DNA of 64,000 nt from Nodularia sp. LEGE 06071 (GCF_015207755.1 NZ_JADEWH010000009.1:124001-188000), one strand, 5' to 3'. Positions 36,975-46,377 are shown, counted from the first letter of the stretch. The notes: a model not told the origin generated them from the letters alone. Translations and numbers: made by a program.

Positions 36975-38531
36975 ATGACTTCTTATTCAATTCATCCCGA
37001 ATTTTCTGGACAACATCTAGTCAAACCCATCCCTGAGAAGCACGAAGCAGACTCTGCCGATTGGGAATCCAGAATGGCTAAATTGGTTGGCTTTGAAGAA
37101 GAATCTCCCAAAGTCAACGTTGACTCAGTAGAAGCAGACTCAGCCAGCTTGCAGGAAAACCAGTCTCAACCAGAAGAAGTACAAACTGAGCAATCTCTAT
37201 CATATAATCCTTTTGCTAAGTTAGCCTTGGTAGGCAGTGCTACCTTGGCTGTAGTGGTAGTTGCGGGTGCGTTTTTATCGCAGGTAATGAATACCAGCAA
37301 TCAACAGCCCACAAATAATCTTGTGTCTTCCACAGCAGAATTACCAGCAATAAGTGAATCCCCGCAGCAAAGTTTAGAGCAGGAAGTAGAGATTCTCAAA
37401 ACGAAATTAGCCTTGGCTGAACAAGCCCAGACAGTGACAGCCGCCCAACAAAATCTCAGAAATAGTGTAGCTTCACAAGTGGAAACTCCACAGGTCAGGG
37501 AAAGCACACCAAGACCTGTGCAAACTGCTTCTACACCCAGGGTAGTGACAGTTGAGCGGATTGTGGAAAGGCCTGCTTTTTCACCAATTCCTGTTTCACC
37601 AATTGCTATAGCCCCTACACCTCCACCTCTACCAGCACCCGTAGCAGTGACAACTCCTGAGACTCCGCCATCTCCACCAGACCCCCTGGAGGAATGGACA
37701 AGGTTAGCCAAGTTAGGTAGTTACGGTCAGGTGAACACGACTGGTGAATCGAGAGTGAATACAGCATTATCTGTACCAAAAAGCAATTCTAATGTAGAAA
37801 CCCAGATCACCAACTCTAACCCAGAACCAACGCCACCACAGTCAGATATTTTAGTCAGCCAAGCACAATCACAAAGCTCGAAATCTATCAAAGTCGGGAG
37901 TAGTGTCAAAGCTGTATTAGCAACATCTGTATTTGGGGAAACTACTCGCGCCAAGAATAATGAAAGTAATGAAGACGGTAATGTATTTGTTTTGCGTTTG
38001 ACAGAGCCACTAAAATCAGTGGATGGTGCGATCGCTTTACCTGCTAATACGGAATTATTAGCTGAAATTAGTTCTATTTCCGAACAAGGGCTGCTGCGCT
38101 TGAATGTAGTCAAGGTAATTTCCGAAAATAACGGCGAACTTATAGAAAAGACTTTACCCAACAATGCAATTACGGTTAGCGCTCCCCAAGGTAAACCTTT
38201 AGTAGCAAGTCAATATCCCAATCAAGGTTCATCTATAGCCGGGATGGACTTAGGACTATTCGTTTTGGGAGGTATTGGTAAAGGAGCCGAGTTATTTAAT
38301 CGGACTGAATCCCAAGTTGAAATACAGGGTGCTAGCACCATCGTCACCAACACCACCAATAGACGTAATATCCCGGCTGGAATTCTCGAAGGTGGTTTAA
38401 AATCTGTAGTTCCCCAAATTTCCCAACGCAATCAACAAGCGATCGCCCAAATGATGCAACGAACGAACGTTTGGTTCATCCCAGCTGGCAAAGAAGTCGA
38501 AATATACGTCAATAGAACGATGCAGTTATAA
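36975..38531 (+). CDS. VirB10/TrbI-like protein
   Basis: 518 residues. A cytoplasmic N-terminus (about 1-75) and one transmembrane helix (LALVGSATLAVVVVAGAF, about 79-96) come first. A coiled coil and a proline-rich periplasmic linker (about 185-235, PIAIAPTPPPLPAPV) follow. The C-terminal beta-rich domain (about 310-515, KVGSSVKAVLATSVFGE, VFVLRLTEPLKSVDGAIALP, NTELLAEISSISEQGLLRL) is the VirB10 TrbI fold. VirB10 spans both membranes and senses ATP energy in known systems. The gene follows the VirB8 pair by 22 bases. Confidence 0.72.
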   Translation: MTSYSIHPEFSGQHLVKPIPEKHEADSADWESRMAKLVGFEEESPKVNVDSVEADSASLQENQSQPEEVQTEQSLSYNPFAKLALVGSATLAVVVVAGAFLSQVMNTSNQQPTNNLVSSTAELPAISESPQQSLEQEVEILKTKLALAEQAQTVTAAQQNLRNSVASQVETPQVRESTPRPVQTASTPRVVTVERIVERPAFSPIPVSPIAIAPTPPPLPAPVAVTTPETPPSPPDPLEEWTRLAKLGSYGQVNTTGESRVNTALSVPKSNSNVETQITNSNPEPTPPQSDILVSQAQSQSSKSIKVGSSVKAVLATSVFGETTRAKNNESNEDGNVFVLRLTEPLKSVDGAIALPANTELLAEISSISEQGLLRLNVVKVISENNGELIEKTLPNNAITVSAPQGKPLVASQYPNQGSSIAGMDLGLFVLGGIGKGAELFNRTESQVEIQGASTIVTNTTNRRNIPAGILEGGLKSVVPQISQRNQQAIAQMMQRTNVWFIPAGKEVEIYVNRTMQL

Positions 38532-38561
38532 TTCGTAATTCGTAATTCGTAATTCGTAATT
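38530..38561. repeat. Heptamer tandem repeat (STRR type)
   Basis: Four perfect units of AATTCGT plus a partial fifth, starting at the stop codon of the VirB10-like gene. Short tandem heptamers of this kind are typical of heterocyst-forming cyanobacteria. Confidence 0.85.
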
Positions 38562-38569
38562 GAATAGAA

Positions 38570-38602
38570 AGATCCCTCACTTGTTTAAGAAGTCGGGGAT
38601 CT
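38570..38602. other. Hairpin after the VirB10-like gene
   Basis: Arms AGATCCC and GGGATCT. No T-run follows, so it may be a processing or repeat-derived hairpin rather than a terminator. Confidence 0.45.
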
Positions 38603-38648
38603 GAGCCTCTTTCGTGTTTGTAATAAACCCACTTACCTGTTTACAGTC

Positions 38649-39221
38649 ATGAAACATATTAACTTGATAAAAACAACCCTAAAATATCCTGATTTATTAC
38701 CTCTAACTTCTCTGATTTTTTCGGCATCTATATTATTATTTACAGGTCGTGCCTTAGCTAATAATGCTGTTCTTCGTTCCATGTTTTCTTGTCATGCACA
38801 AGGTTTAGGAGGAGTAGTCCCTACTATCAAAATTTCCTATCAGCAAGGGACAAATTTAAGCTTTCTACCAGCTGGCGAAACAATAAAAAAAGTTTGGTTA
38901 AACGACCCATCACAAGTCACTATGGATTTTGATGGACCGATGTGTATGCAGTTTGGCGCAGAACGTAACTTGAGTTCAGGAGATTGTGCGAAATCATCAG
39001 CAAATGTGATTCAACTGCGGCGAATTGAAAGACTGAATATTTCGGGACTGCCTAAAACAGATAATACACTTTTAACAGTGATTACTGAAGAGCAAGGTAA
39101 AAGTAAGCTCTATACCTTCAGAATATTATATGAAGACGCTGCTCCTGATTATCACACTTTAGCTATTTATCCTGATCCTGTGGCTGGGGAAGCTGCTTGT
39201 GTGAGACCTTCTCAGTATTAA
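38649..39221 (+). CDS. VirB9/TraK-like secreted protein
   Basis: 190 residues. An N-terminal hydrophobic signal (LTSLIFSASILLFTGRALAN, about 18-37) is followed by a domain with PAGETIKKVWLNDPSQVTMD, RIERLNISGLPKTDNTLLTV and KSKLYTFRILYE. This is the spacing and motif content expected of the VirB9/TrbG N-terminal domain (a GE-type start, hydrophobic TNL.V segment, and a Y-x-F strand). It lacks the C-terminal half of VirB9, so it is short. It has three or more cysteines, including SCHAQG, DGPMCM and EAACVRP. It is last in the cluster, 117 bases behind the VirB10-like gene. Confidence 0.55.
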   Translation: MKHINLIKTTLKYPDLLPLTSLIFSASILLFTGRALANNAVLRSMFSCHAQGLGGVVPTIKISYQQGTNLSFLPAGETIKKVWLNDPSQVTMDFDGPMCMQFGAERNLSSGDCAKSSANVIQLRRIERLNISGLPKTDNTLLTVITEEQGKSKLYTFRILYEDAAPDYHTLAIYPDPVAGEAACVRPSQY

Positions 39222-39326
39222 GTGTACACAAAGTAAAATCATACCCAATTGTTATTCCTGCTGTTATGTAGTGAATATTACAATAACAAAGACTTTGGAT
39301 CATTTTTAGCAATATTCTAACCATAG

Positions 39327-40640
39327 CTACAAAGTCACCTGATCATGGTCAGGTACAGTCTTTTCCACATCCCGCACTAAGGGGACTGTAAACCCCACTA
39401 AACCCACTAGCAACATACACAAGGCACAAATCACATACAACAGCGCGATTCCTGCACCAGTCCCAGTCCCAAATAATCCCCGAAATATACTACTATCTGT
39501 ACTCAACGCAGGTGCAAACACATGATCAGCCAAGGGTCCTGCTATTAAATAGGCTACAGCAGAACTGATCTGAAGAAGAAGCGATCGCGCCCCAAAAACC
39601 CTTCCCTGCACACTAGGCGCAACTTTAGCCAACCAAATCGCATTATCTGAACTCCCATTCAAAGGAAAATTCAAAGAAGAACAAAATTGAGCCGGAATCC
39701 AAACCCAAGCACTTCTACCCAAACCAAAGACAATTTTACTGATACCTGCACCAATCATCCCCAATAAAACACCTTTAATTTTCCATCTAAATCCGCCCCA
39801 AGTGCTAACAATTATTGCCCCCATGACACCACCCAAACCAGCCGCAGACGCTAAACTGCCTAACACTAAAGTATTATTATTACTTATAGATAAAATCATC
39901 GGTGTATATAAAGAATTACCAATATCATGGGGTAGCCAAAATAATATATTCACTATCAATAGTGCGAATAAACCTTTTTGATTAACAATATAACGCCAAC
40001 CAAATCCCAAATCTTGCCAAATATTGGCTATATTTTCAGTTTCCTTTGTGGGTGGTGGTTGAGGAATTTTGACTATAAATAAACTGCAAATTGCTATACT
40101 AAAAGTAAAAATATCAATCAGCCAAATTCCGACAAAACCAATTATTGTGTAAAGAAAACCCGCTAAAGCAGGTGCAAGAATTTGGCTACCGTAACTAGAT
40201 AAAAATCCCAGACTACTGGCGCGGGTATAATGTTGTTTGGGAATCATCAGCGAGACTGAAGCCGAATAAGCTAAAGATTGAAATTGATTAAAAGTTCCAA
40301 CGATAGCGCCTGTGAGGTAAAAGTGCCAAATTTGTAAATTATTGGTGAGATGCAGTAACAAAATCACAATTGTGCTGAGAACGGCGACAGTATCACCTAC
40401 CATCATTAATAATTTGCGGTTAAAATGGTCTACAATTACACCACTAATCGGGGTAATGATAATACTAGGAAGTAGACTAAAAAAACCCACCAAAGTCAAG
40501 GTAGTGGCCTTACCTGTAATTTCCCAAGCCCAAATTTCAATAGCAAAGCCGGTCATTTGGCTACCCATAGCAGAAACTAGCTGACCCAGCCAGACTATGA
40601 GAAAATTACGCATACTGACGGAATTTGGTTGTTGTGACAT
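39327..40640 (-). CDS. MFS transporter, probable siderophore exporter
   Basis: 437 residues with about 12 transmembrane helices, of the EntS-like major facilitator group (MRNFLIVWLGQLVSAMGSQM, GVIVDHFNRKLLMMVGD, VQGRVFGARSLLLQISSAVA). It is last in the minus-strand iron locus; its ATG follows the FhuF-like stop by one base, so it is probably coupled. In related cyanobacteria MFS exporters beside TonB receptors release siderophores such as schizokinen. No siderophore synthesis gene is in this window. Confidence 0.8.
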   Translation of the reverse strand: MSQQPNSVSMRNFLIVWLGQLVSAMGSQMTGFAIEIWAWEITGKATTLTLVGFFSLLPSIIITPISGVIVDHFNRKLLMMVGDTVAVLSTIVILLLHLTNNLQIWHFYLTGAIVGTFNQFQSLAYSASVSLMIPKQHYTRASSLGFLSSYGSQILAPALAGFLYTIIGFVGIWLIDIFTFSIAICSLFIVKIPQPPPTKETENIANIWQDLGFGWRYIVNQKGLFALLIVNILFWLPHDIGNSLYTPMILSISNNNTLVLGSLASAAGLGGVMGAIIVSTWGGFRWKIKGVLLGMIGAGISKIVFGLGRSAWVWIPAQFCSSLNFPLNGSSDNAIWLAKVAPSVQGRVFGARSLLLQISSAVAYLIAGPLADHVFAPALSTDSSIFRGLFGTGTGAGIALLYVICALCMLLVGLVGFTVPLVRDVEKTVPDHDQVTL

Positions 40641-40641
40641 T

Positions 40642-41556
40642 TTAATCAGCTTCTGTCATATATTTCTTGATTTGGGCGATACGTTCTTGGGGTGTGAGAA
40701 GAGGACAATTTGTACACTTTTCATCACCTGGAGGAATAAACGCATATAAGCAACAAGTGCGTCTCACTATGGTTGTTGTTGGTAAACCCGGTTCGTTGAT
40801 TTGTTCACTACGTACTAAGTTGTAAAGAGGATTGCGTCCTGGGATAACGCAACTGTAAGGTTGTTCATACAAGACTGAATAATCTGTGTTTATTGCTTCT
40901 GAGTTAATACATTTACTCAATTCAGCAAATTGCCTTTCAGAAGCGTTTACAGCATTCCCCCACATAGTTTTTTTAGAGAGTTTAGTTAAACTATGAACAC
41001 GGTCTATCATCGGTGCAAAATTGCGCTGAAATAAGTTAGTAAAAACAGCTTGATGTAAGTCCGCAACGCTATTTACTATTTTTCCAGGATAATTTTCGGG
41101 AATTGGTACAGGTAATCGTTGAGGATAAATTACAGTACAACTCAGGTCATGAAACCATAACGCCTTGGGTTTACCGTCTTCCAAAACAAAACTCACATTT
41201 TCAATAGAAGCATCTAGCCCTACTCCCGCCCAAGTCATTAAAGCTAAAACACCTGGTAATGTTGTCCAGCTATAAATTTTGTTCCAAATAGATGCAGCAA
41301 TGCGAATGTCTGGAATTTTTTGATATATCTCGCTGGTTTGCCAATCAGATAAAAGTCTATCTGGTTGTAGGTAATCATCAAGTGAAATTACCTCAACATC
41401 ATCAGCAGGTTGAGTTAAAATAATGCCATCAGTATAACAACTATCTAAATTGCTTTGAGCAAGATTCAATATTTTTCTTAAAAATCCCAGTATATTACTA
41501 TTGGCTAATTCTGGAGATATTTGCAGTATTTCTCGATTATTAGAATCAAATATCAT
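40642..41556 (-). CDS. FhuF-like siderophore-iron reductase
   Basis: 304 residues. The C-terminus has the FhuF-type [2Fe-2S] ligand pattern: adjacent cysteines in RRTCCLYAFIPPGDEKC, then CTNCPLL, a CC-x10-C-x2-C arrangement. The middle region carries FhuF-like helices (VLALMTWAGVGLDASIENV, ALWFHDLSCTVIYPQRLP). Such proteins release iron from imported ferric siderophores by reduction in the cytoplasm. The start codon overlaps the stop of the binding-protein gene (ATGA), so these genes are coupled. Confidence 0.8.
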   Translation of the reverse strand: MIFDSNNREILQISPELANSNILGFLRKILNLAQSNLDSCYTDGIILTQPADDVEVISLDDYLQPDRLLSDWQTSEIYQKIPDIRIAASIWNKIYSWTTLPGVLALMTWAGVGLDASIENVSFVLEDGKPKALWFHDLSCTVIYPQRLPVPIPENYPGKIVNSVADLHQAVFTNLFQRNFAPMIDRVHSLTKLSKKTMWGNAVNASERQFAELSKCINSEAINTDYSVLYEQPYSCVIPGRNPLYNLVRSEQINEPGLPTTTIVRRTCCLYAFIPPGDEKCTNCPLLTPQERIAQIKKYMTEAD

Positions 41557-42533
41557 GGTGCTTTCGCTAAATATGTAAACAAATCATCTAAAATAGCATT
41601 AGCTGAAAGAATATTTCCGAAAATCCAATAACTTGAATCAACAGTGTAGATTTTTTGACTTTTAACTGCTTGCAGATTTTGCCATAGCGGACTATTCTGA
41701 TATTTTTGAAAATTTTCTTCCGCACCGGGATCTAAAACTATAAATAAAATATCAGCATTGATTAAATCTATCCGTTCTAAACTAACTGAAACTAGAGGTT
41801 GATTTTCATTCGTAGTAAGTTGATTTTGAATTTCTGGTAGAGGTATTTCCACCTCTGTAATTAGACTTCCAGGAAATGAATATTTAGTGCGAAACTCTGT
41901 AAATTGATTACCTGCATAAAAACGACTAATGGAAACTGTTTTGCCTTTGAGGTTATGATTGACAAATGTGCGTAATTTTTCAACTCGTTGCTGATAGTGT
42001 TCAAGTAATTTTTGTGCTTTTTCAGTTTTACCTGTTGTTTCTGCAATACGTAGTAAAGCATCTTGCCAACCAGATTGGATATAATCAAATGTAACTGTCG
42101 GTGCTATTTGTGAAAATATTTGATATTGTTCTGCACTAAGAGAAAAACCCAAAATTAAATCTGGATTTAACTGCACGATTTTTTCTAGATTTGGTTGTCC
42201 ATCTTTTCCTAAAGAAACTATTCCCTCAGCTTTTTTACCCAACTTTGGTATCATGCTTCCTGCAATATTAGGCTGTGCTGTTGCTATTGGTTTTAAGTCC
42301 AGTGCTAACAATGCTTCCATAGAGGTTTCATCTAAAGCGATAATGCGTTGAGGTTGGAAAGGAATACAGCTTTCACCTAAAGGATGCTTAATAATTTTGC
42401 ATTCAGCCGCATCTAAATTTACCCTGTTTAATTCTGTAATTTTAGTGGAATTGCTATAGCAACCCTTAACTAAAATCACACTTACTAAAATTAGCAAACA
42501 TAGTTTTATATAGTAATTAAATCTTTTTTTCAT
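41553..42533 (-). CDS. Iron-siderophore ABC transporter binding lipoprotein, copy 2
   Basis: 326 residues of the FecB/FhuD periplasmic binding family. A signal with lipobox LVKGC is followed by CKIIKHPLGESCIPFQPQRI, IALDETSMEALLALDLKPIA, LNPDLILGFSLSAEQYQIFS and LERIDLINADILFIVLDPGA. It binds ferric siderophore delivered by the TonB receptor. The upstream gene is a paralogue, so this is a tandem duplication. No permease or ATPase gene is in the cluster. Confidence 0.87.
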   Translation of the reverse strand: MKKRFNYYIKLCLLILVSVILVKGCYSNSTKITELNRVNLDAAECKIIKHPLGESCIPFQPQRIIALDETSMEALLALDLKPIATAQPNIAGSMIPKLGKKAEGIVSLGKDGQPNLEKIVQLNPDLILGFSLSAEQYQIFSQIAPTVTFDYIQSGWQDALLRIAETTGKTEKAQKLLEHYQQRVEKLRTFVNHNLKGKTVSISRFYAGNQFTEFRTKYSFPGSLITEVEIPLPEIQNQLTTNENQPLVSVSLERIDLINADILFIVLDPGAEENFQKYQNSPLWQNLQAVKSQKIYTVDSSYWIFGNILSANAILDDLFTYLAKAP

Positions 42534-42539
42534 TATTTT

Positions 42540-43520
42540 TTATGACCATTCTAATAAATATTTAACAAGGTCATCGAGAATAGCATTTGCTGACAGGATA
42601 TTCCCAAAAATCCAGTAACCTGAATCAACAGTATACACTCGATTATTTTTCACTACATTTAGCTTTTGCCATAAAGGACTATTTTGATATTTTTGCAAGT
42701 TTTCTTCTGAACCTGGATCTAGTGCTATAAACATAGCGTCTGACTCTAGCAAGTCTACACGTTCTAAACTAACATTGTTATAGCTGACATTTGCATTACT
42801 ACTAATTTGACGTTGTGCCAGGGGGATAGATAAATTTAGTTCCTCTAAAATACTGACAGGAAATGATAATTGATTCAAAAATTGTGTGAATTGAAGAGTT
42901 GTGTAAAAACGCATGACAGAAATTTTTGAATTTCCCAGTTTTTGAGCAAACTTTAATCTTAAATTTTCAATTCTTTGTTGATATTTTTCCAGTAGTTTTT
43001 CTGCTTGTTCAGTTTTATCGACTATATTAGCAACCTGGAGTAAAGTTTTTTTCCACCCAGTTTCTGTATACTCAATGCAAACGGTTGGAGCTATTCGAGA
43101 AAATAATTGATAATTTTGAGGACTGAAAGAAAAGCCTACAATCAAATCAGGACGTAATTTGACAATTTTTTCAAGATTAGGCTGGCTTTCCTTACCTAAA
43201 TTAATAATTCCAGAAATTTTTTCTTTCAATATAGGTGATTTATTACCTACCCGATTTGCTGTGGTTGCTGCTATTGGGTTTAAACCCAATGCTACTAATA
43301 TTTCTAAACTTTCTTGGTCAGTTACAATTATTCGTTGGGGATGTTGAGGAATACAGCTTTCTCCTAACTCATGCTTAATAATTCGACATTCTGATTTGAT
43401 TAACTTGACTTTTGATGAGTAGGTTTCTTGAGCCGTGAAGGTATAACAGCCCTTGAGAAATATTACAGCTAGGGTGATGATCAAAAATAATTTGATGTAA
43501 TAAAAACATTTTCTAATCAT
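42540..43520 (-). CDS. Iron-siderophore ABC transporter binding lipoprotein, copy 1
   Basis: 326 residues after choosing the ATG at 43520. That start gives MIRKCFYYIKLFLIITLAVI with lipobox LKGC, parallel to the paralogue's N-terminus. A longer frame reaches 43601, but it crosses the terminator of the receptor gene. Motifs: CRIIKHELGESCIPQHPQRI, IVTDQESLEILVALGLNPIA, LRPDLIVGFSFSPQNYQLFS and GYWIFGNILSANAILDD. About half identical to copy 2. The two genes are separated by only 6 bases. Confidence 0.88.
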   Translation of the reverse strand: MIRKCFYYIKLFLIITLAVIFLKGCYTFTAQETYSSKVKLIKSECRIIKHELGESCIPQHPQRIIVTDQESLEILVALGLNPIAATTANRVGNKSPILKEKISGIINLGKESQPNLEKIVKLRPDLIVGFSFSPQNYQLFSRIAPTVCIEYTETGWKKTLLQVANIVDKTEQAEKLLEKYQQRIENLRLKFAQKLGNSKISVMRFYTTLQFTQFLNQLSFPVSILEELNLSIPLAQRQISSNANVSYNNVSLERVDLLESDAMFIALDPGSEENLQKYQNSPLWQKLNVVKNNRVYTVDSGYWIFGNILSANAILDDLVKYLLEWS

Positions 43521-43544
43521 TGTATAATTTGGCGAGTAATTGGG

Positions 43545-43578
43545 TAATAAAACAGCCCTCAGAACATTCAAGGGCTGT
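43545..43578 (-). terminator. Intrinsic terminator behind the TonB receptor gene
   Basis: Minus-strand hairpin ACAGCCCT (43571-43578) with AGGGCTGT (43552-43559), followed by TTTATTAC. It separates the receptor gene from the two binding-protein genes, so those may be reached by read-through or have their own promoter. Confidence 0.75.
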
Positions 43579-43635
43579 ATGTAATTTGTCATAAATGGCA
43601 ATTAAAAATAACTACCCATTTGAGTAATTTGTAAA

Positions 43636-46158
43636 TCACAATTGCCAACCCAAGGTAAATTTAACAGTACGGGGTGCGCCAGAATAAACGCGCAAAATAC
43701 TTTCACCTGTTTCAAAATACTCCGTGTCAAACAAGTTTTGCAAATTCAAGGCAGCACGAAAATTATTTCGGCGATAAAACAAAGCAGCATCAGTACGTAA
43801 ATAGCTGGGTAAACTAAAGTTATTGCCTAAATTTCCCTCTCTTTCTCCTACATAAAAAAGTCCTAAACCAAAGCCTAAACCTTGGAGATTTCCTTTTTGA
43901 AGTTCGTAGGTACTCCACAAGCTAAAAGCGTGTTCTGGTACATTATTAATGCTGTTTCCAACTGGGAGATCATTGTCTTCAGTAATTTGTGCATCGGTGT
44001 AAGCGTAGCCACCAATTATTTTCCATCCTGGTGCAATTTCACCTGTGATATCTAATTCAATACCCCGGCTTCTTTGTTCTCCTGTTTGGATAGAAAAATT
44101 GGGATCTATAGGGTCAGATGTGAGAACATTTGAGCGTGTGATTTGGTACAAAGCCAGAGTTGAAGAAAGATTTTTTGTCCAATCTACTTTCATTCCTACT
44201 TCATACTGAGTTCCCTTTTCTGGTTCAAACAACCTGTTATCTAAATTTGTGCCTGTAACCTGTTGAAATGCACGGCTATAGTTAGCGTATAAAGAAACAG
44301 ATTCACTTGGTTGATAAACAATACCAATTCGTGGACTAAATGCTTCATCCTGCTGAGAAGAAGTAGTTTCACCTTGGGCATTTTCTATTTTTTGGTTGAC
44401 AATATCAAATCTTCCACCTAGAACTAATTTCAATTTTTCCGATAAAGAAATTTGGTCTTGTAAATAGATGCCTAAACCCTCTGAAATAGAAGGTTCATTA
44501 GGAAATTCTTCAATTTCCGCACCAATACTATCACGGCGATAAATGGGGTTAAAAATATCTATGGGAGCAAGTTCTTGTAAAAAGACTCTACCTTCGTTAT
44601 AGGAAATATCTCTCGATAAGTCAATACCAAATAATAATTTATGCTCTATATTACCTGTTTTGAAATTGCCGAGAATATTTGTATCTAAATTGTAGGTTTG
44701 TTGGGCAAATTCAGCAATAACTAAACCACGTTCAAGAGTGCGGTTATCTTCTAAAAGTGCTGATGGAAATAAAGAATTCTGTCTCACACTCAGGTAAGAA
44801 AAATTAAAGTTATTGCGTAACTGCCAATTTTCATTAAACTGATGCTCAAAATTATAGCCAATTCTCAGAGATTGACGATTATTTTTATCAATTTCATCAA
44901 AAGGTTCGCCAATAAAACGATTACGAGGGATTTTACCGTTAGGGTTAGGTAAAACTGTACCCAAAGCAGGTAAACCCCGGTCGTTGGGTTGTTTTTGGTC
45001 TGAATATTCAGCCTCTAAAGTTAATTGGGTATTTTTGCCAATTAACCAAGTTAAACTGGGTGCAATAAAGTAACTATCTTTATTAAAAAAATCAACAAAT
45101 GTGTCTGTCGTTGATGCAGATGCGTTTAACCGATATAGTAAAGTTTTTTCATTATTTAATGGACCTGTAAAATCTATAGAACCGCCATAAGTGTCAAAAC
45201 TGCCAATAGTTCCTTCAAAGGAATAAGAAGGAATACTTTGAGGTTTTTTCGTAACAATATTAACCGTACCTCCAGCACCACCTTGACCAAAGAGAACCGA
45301 AGCAGGACCACGCAAAACTTCTATCTGTTCAATGTTCCCTGTATTGACGTTACTCGTAATATTGGTATCGTCTCTGAGTCCGTTGCGGATGATGTTACGG
45401 TTACTAAAACCACGAATGGTAAATCCTTCAAAAGCAGAACGTTCTGAGTTATCAGCTATGACACCGGGCGCATTTCGTAAAGCGTCGTTCAAACGCCTTA
45501 CTTGTTGGTCTTGCAGTACTTGTCGAGGTATTACCTGAATTGCTTGGGGTACATCACGTAAGAGTGCATCTGTTTTAGTAGCGGTGCTGGCTGTAGGTAC
45601 TCGATAGCTGTCTTGTTGACCTGTAACTATCAATTCAATTGGTGGTTCTGGTTGTGTTTCACTTGTCGGCTGTTCTGGTGGCGGTGTTTGTGATACAGTG
45701 GGCGCAAACTCAAAAATCAGACCTTCATTACTATCAAATAACTGTGCTGTGGGTAAACCTTCATCACCAGTCACTGTCACCCGCACAGTATTAGCATCAG
45801 CTTGAGTCACACTCACAGAGACGATTCCACTGGCTGGATTAGTAATGTTAAAATCTTGACTTTCTGGTAATGCTAAAACAGCATTGGGGATATCTACAAT
45901 ATAGTTATTGTCTGTACTTCTATCTACAGGTTGCAGTGCTTCTGTGTTGGCACTTTCTAGAATTACATCAATACCTTTATCTGTAGGATTGATTTGCACA
46001 CCTGTAATTTTGACAACAGATTGCTGTGCTAATAGTAACTTGGCTGTACTGATGGAATTATGCGATTTATTTTCAGCTAAAGCTGGCTGTACAAGTAATG
46101 ATGTTAGCGCGATCGCGATCGCTGCTAATATGATCTCTCTTGGTTGCCGATACCCCAT
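43636..46158 (-). CDS. TonB-dependent siderophore receptor with AMIN domain
   Basis: 840 residues. The signal peptide ends near LVQPALAE. An AMIN domain (about 48-155, KITGVQINPTDKGIDVILES) binds peptidoglycan in related proteins and is a cyanobacterial addition. Then come the plug (about 185-310, ALLRDVPQAIQVIPRQVLQ, IEQIEVLRGPASVLFGQGGA) and the 22-strand barrel ending in the aromatic KFTLGWQL. Ligand is probably a ferric hydroxamate or similar siderophore, not decidable. The start at 46158 is preferred: GGAG sits eight bases before the ATG, whereas the GTG at 46167 has none. Confidence 0.92.
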   Translation of the reverse strand: MGYRQPREIILAAIAIALTSLLVQPALAENKSHNSISTAKLLLAQQSVVKITGVQINPTDKGIDVILESANTEALQPVDRSTDNNYIVDIPNAVLALPESQDFNITNPASGIVSVSVTQADANTVRVTVTGDEGLPTAQLFDSNEGLIFEFAPTVSQTPPPEQPTSETQPEPPIELIVTGQQDSYRVPTASTATKTDALLRDVPQAIQVIPRQVLQDQQVRRLNDALRNAPGVIADNSERSAFEGFTIRGFSNRNIIRNGLRDDTNITSNVNTGNIEQIEVLRGPASVLFGQGGAGGTVNIVTKKPQSIPSYSFEGTIGSFDTYGGSIDFTGPLNNEKTLLYRLNASASTTDTFVDFFNKDSYFIAPSLTWLIGKNTQLTLEAEYSDQKQPNDRGLPALGTVLPNPNGKIPRNRFIGEPFDEIDKNNRQSLRIGYNFEHQFNENWQLRNNFNFSYLSVRQNSLFPSALLEDNRTLERGLVIAEFAQQTYNLDTNILGNFKTGNIEHKLLFGIDLSRDISYNEGRVFLQELAPIDIFNPIYRRDSIGAEIEEFPNEPSISEGLGIYLQDQISLSEKLKLVLGGRFDIVNQKIENAQGETTSSQQDEAFSPRIGIVYQPSESVSLYANYSRAFQQVTGTNLDNRLFEPEKGTQYEVGMKVDWTKNLSSTLALYQITRSNVLTSDPIDPNFSIQTGEQRSRGIELDITGEIAPGWKIIGGYAYTDAQITEDNDLPVGNSINNVPEHAFSLWSTYELQKGNLQGLGFGLGLFYVGEREGNLGNNFSLPSYLRTDAALFYRRNNFRAALNLQNLFDTEYFETGESILRVYSGAPRTVKFTLGWQL

Positions 46159-46254
46159 ACTCCTCACTCCACAAATGCAAATTAAATAATGCGATTAATT
46201 AGCAACTATCTGTGGAAAGAGTTTATGTAATTTATACAGGTCAAGTCTATACAG

Positions 46255-46286
46255 TAGACGGAGAGTTTTGAACCCTAGACGGAGAG
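46255..46286 (-). promoter_or_regulatory. Direct repeat upstream of the TonB receptor, candidate AraC/PchR site
   Basis: TAGACGGAGAG occurs twice, at 46255-46265 and 46276-46286, exactly 21 bases (two helical turns) apart, about 100 bases before the receptor start. AraC-type regulators bind such pairs, and a PchR-like gene lies just upstream. Confidence 0.6.
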
Positions 46287-46321
46287 TGTGAGTAAATTAT
46301 GACATTCAAAAGGGGCTTAAG

Positions 46322-46360
46322 ACCCCACCCCTAGCCCCTCCCCGCAAGCGAGGAGGGGAA
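46322..46360. repeat. Dispersed GC-rich hairpin repeat, copy 5
   Basis: CCCCACCCCTAGCCCCTCCC followed by CGCAAGCGAGGAGGGGA, between the AraC-type gene end and the receptor promoter. Confidence 0.85.
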
Positions 46361-46377
46361 CTGGATTTACAGTTAAC

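Noticed and set aside
43521..43601. N-terminal extension of the first FecB-type protein
   Set aside because: It runs through the receptor gene's terminator and would bury the lipoprotein signal; the paralogue begins at the equivalent of 43520.
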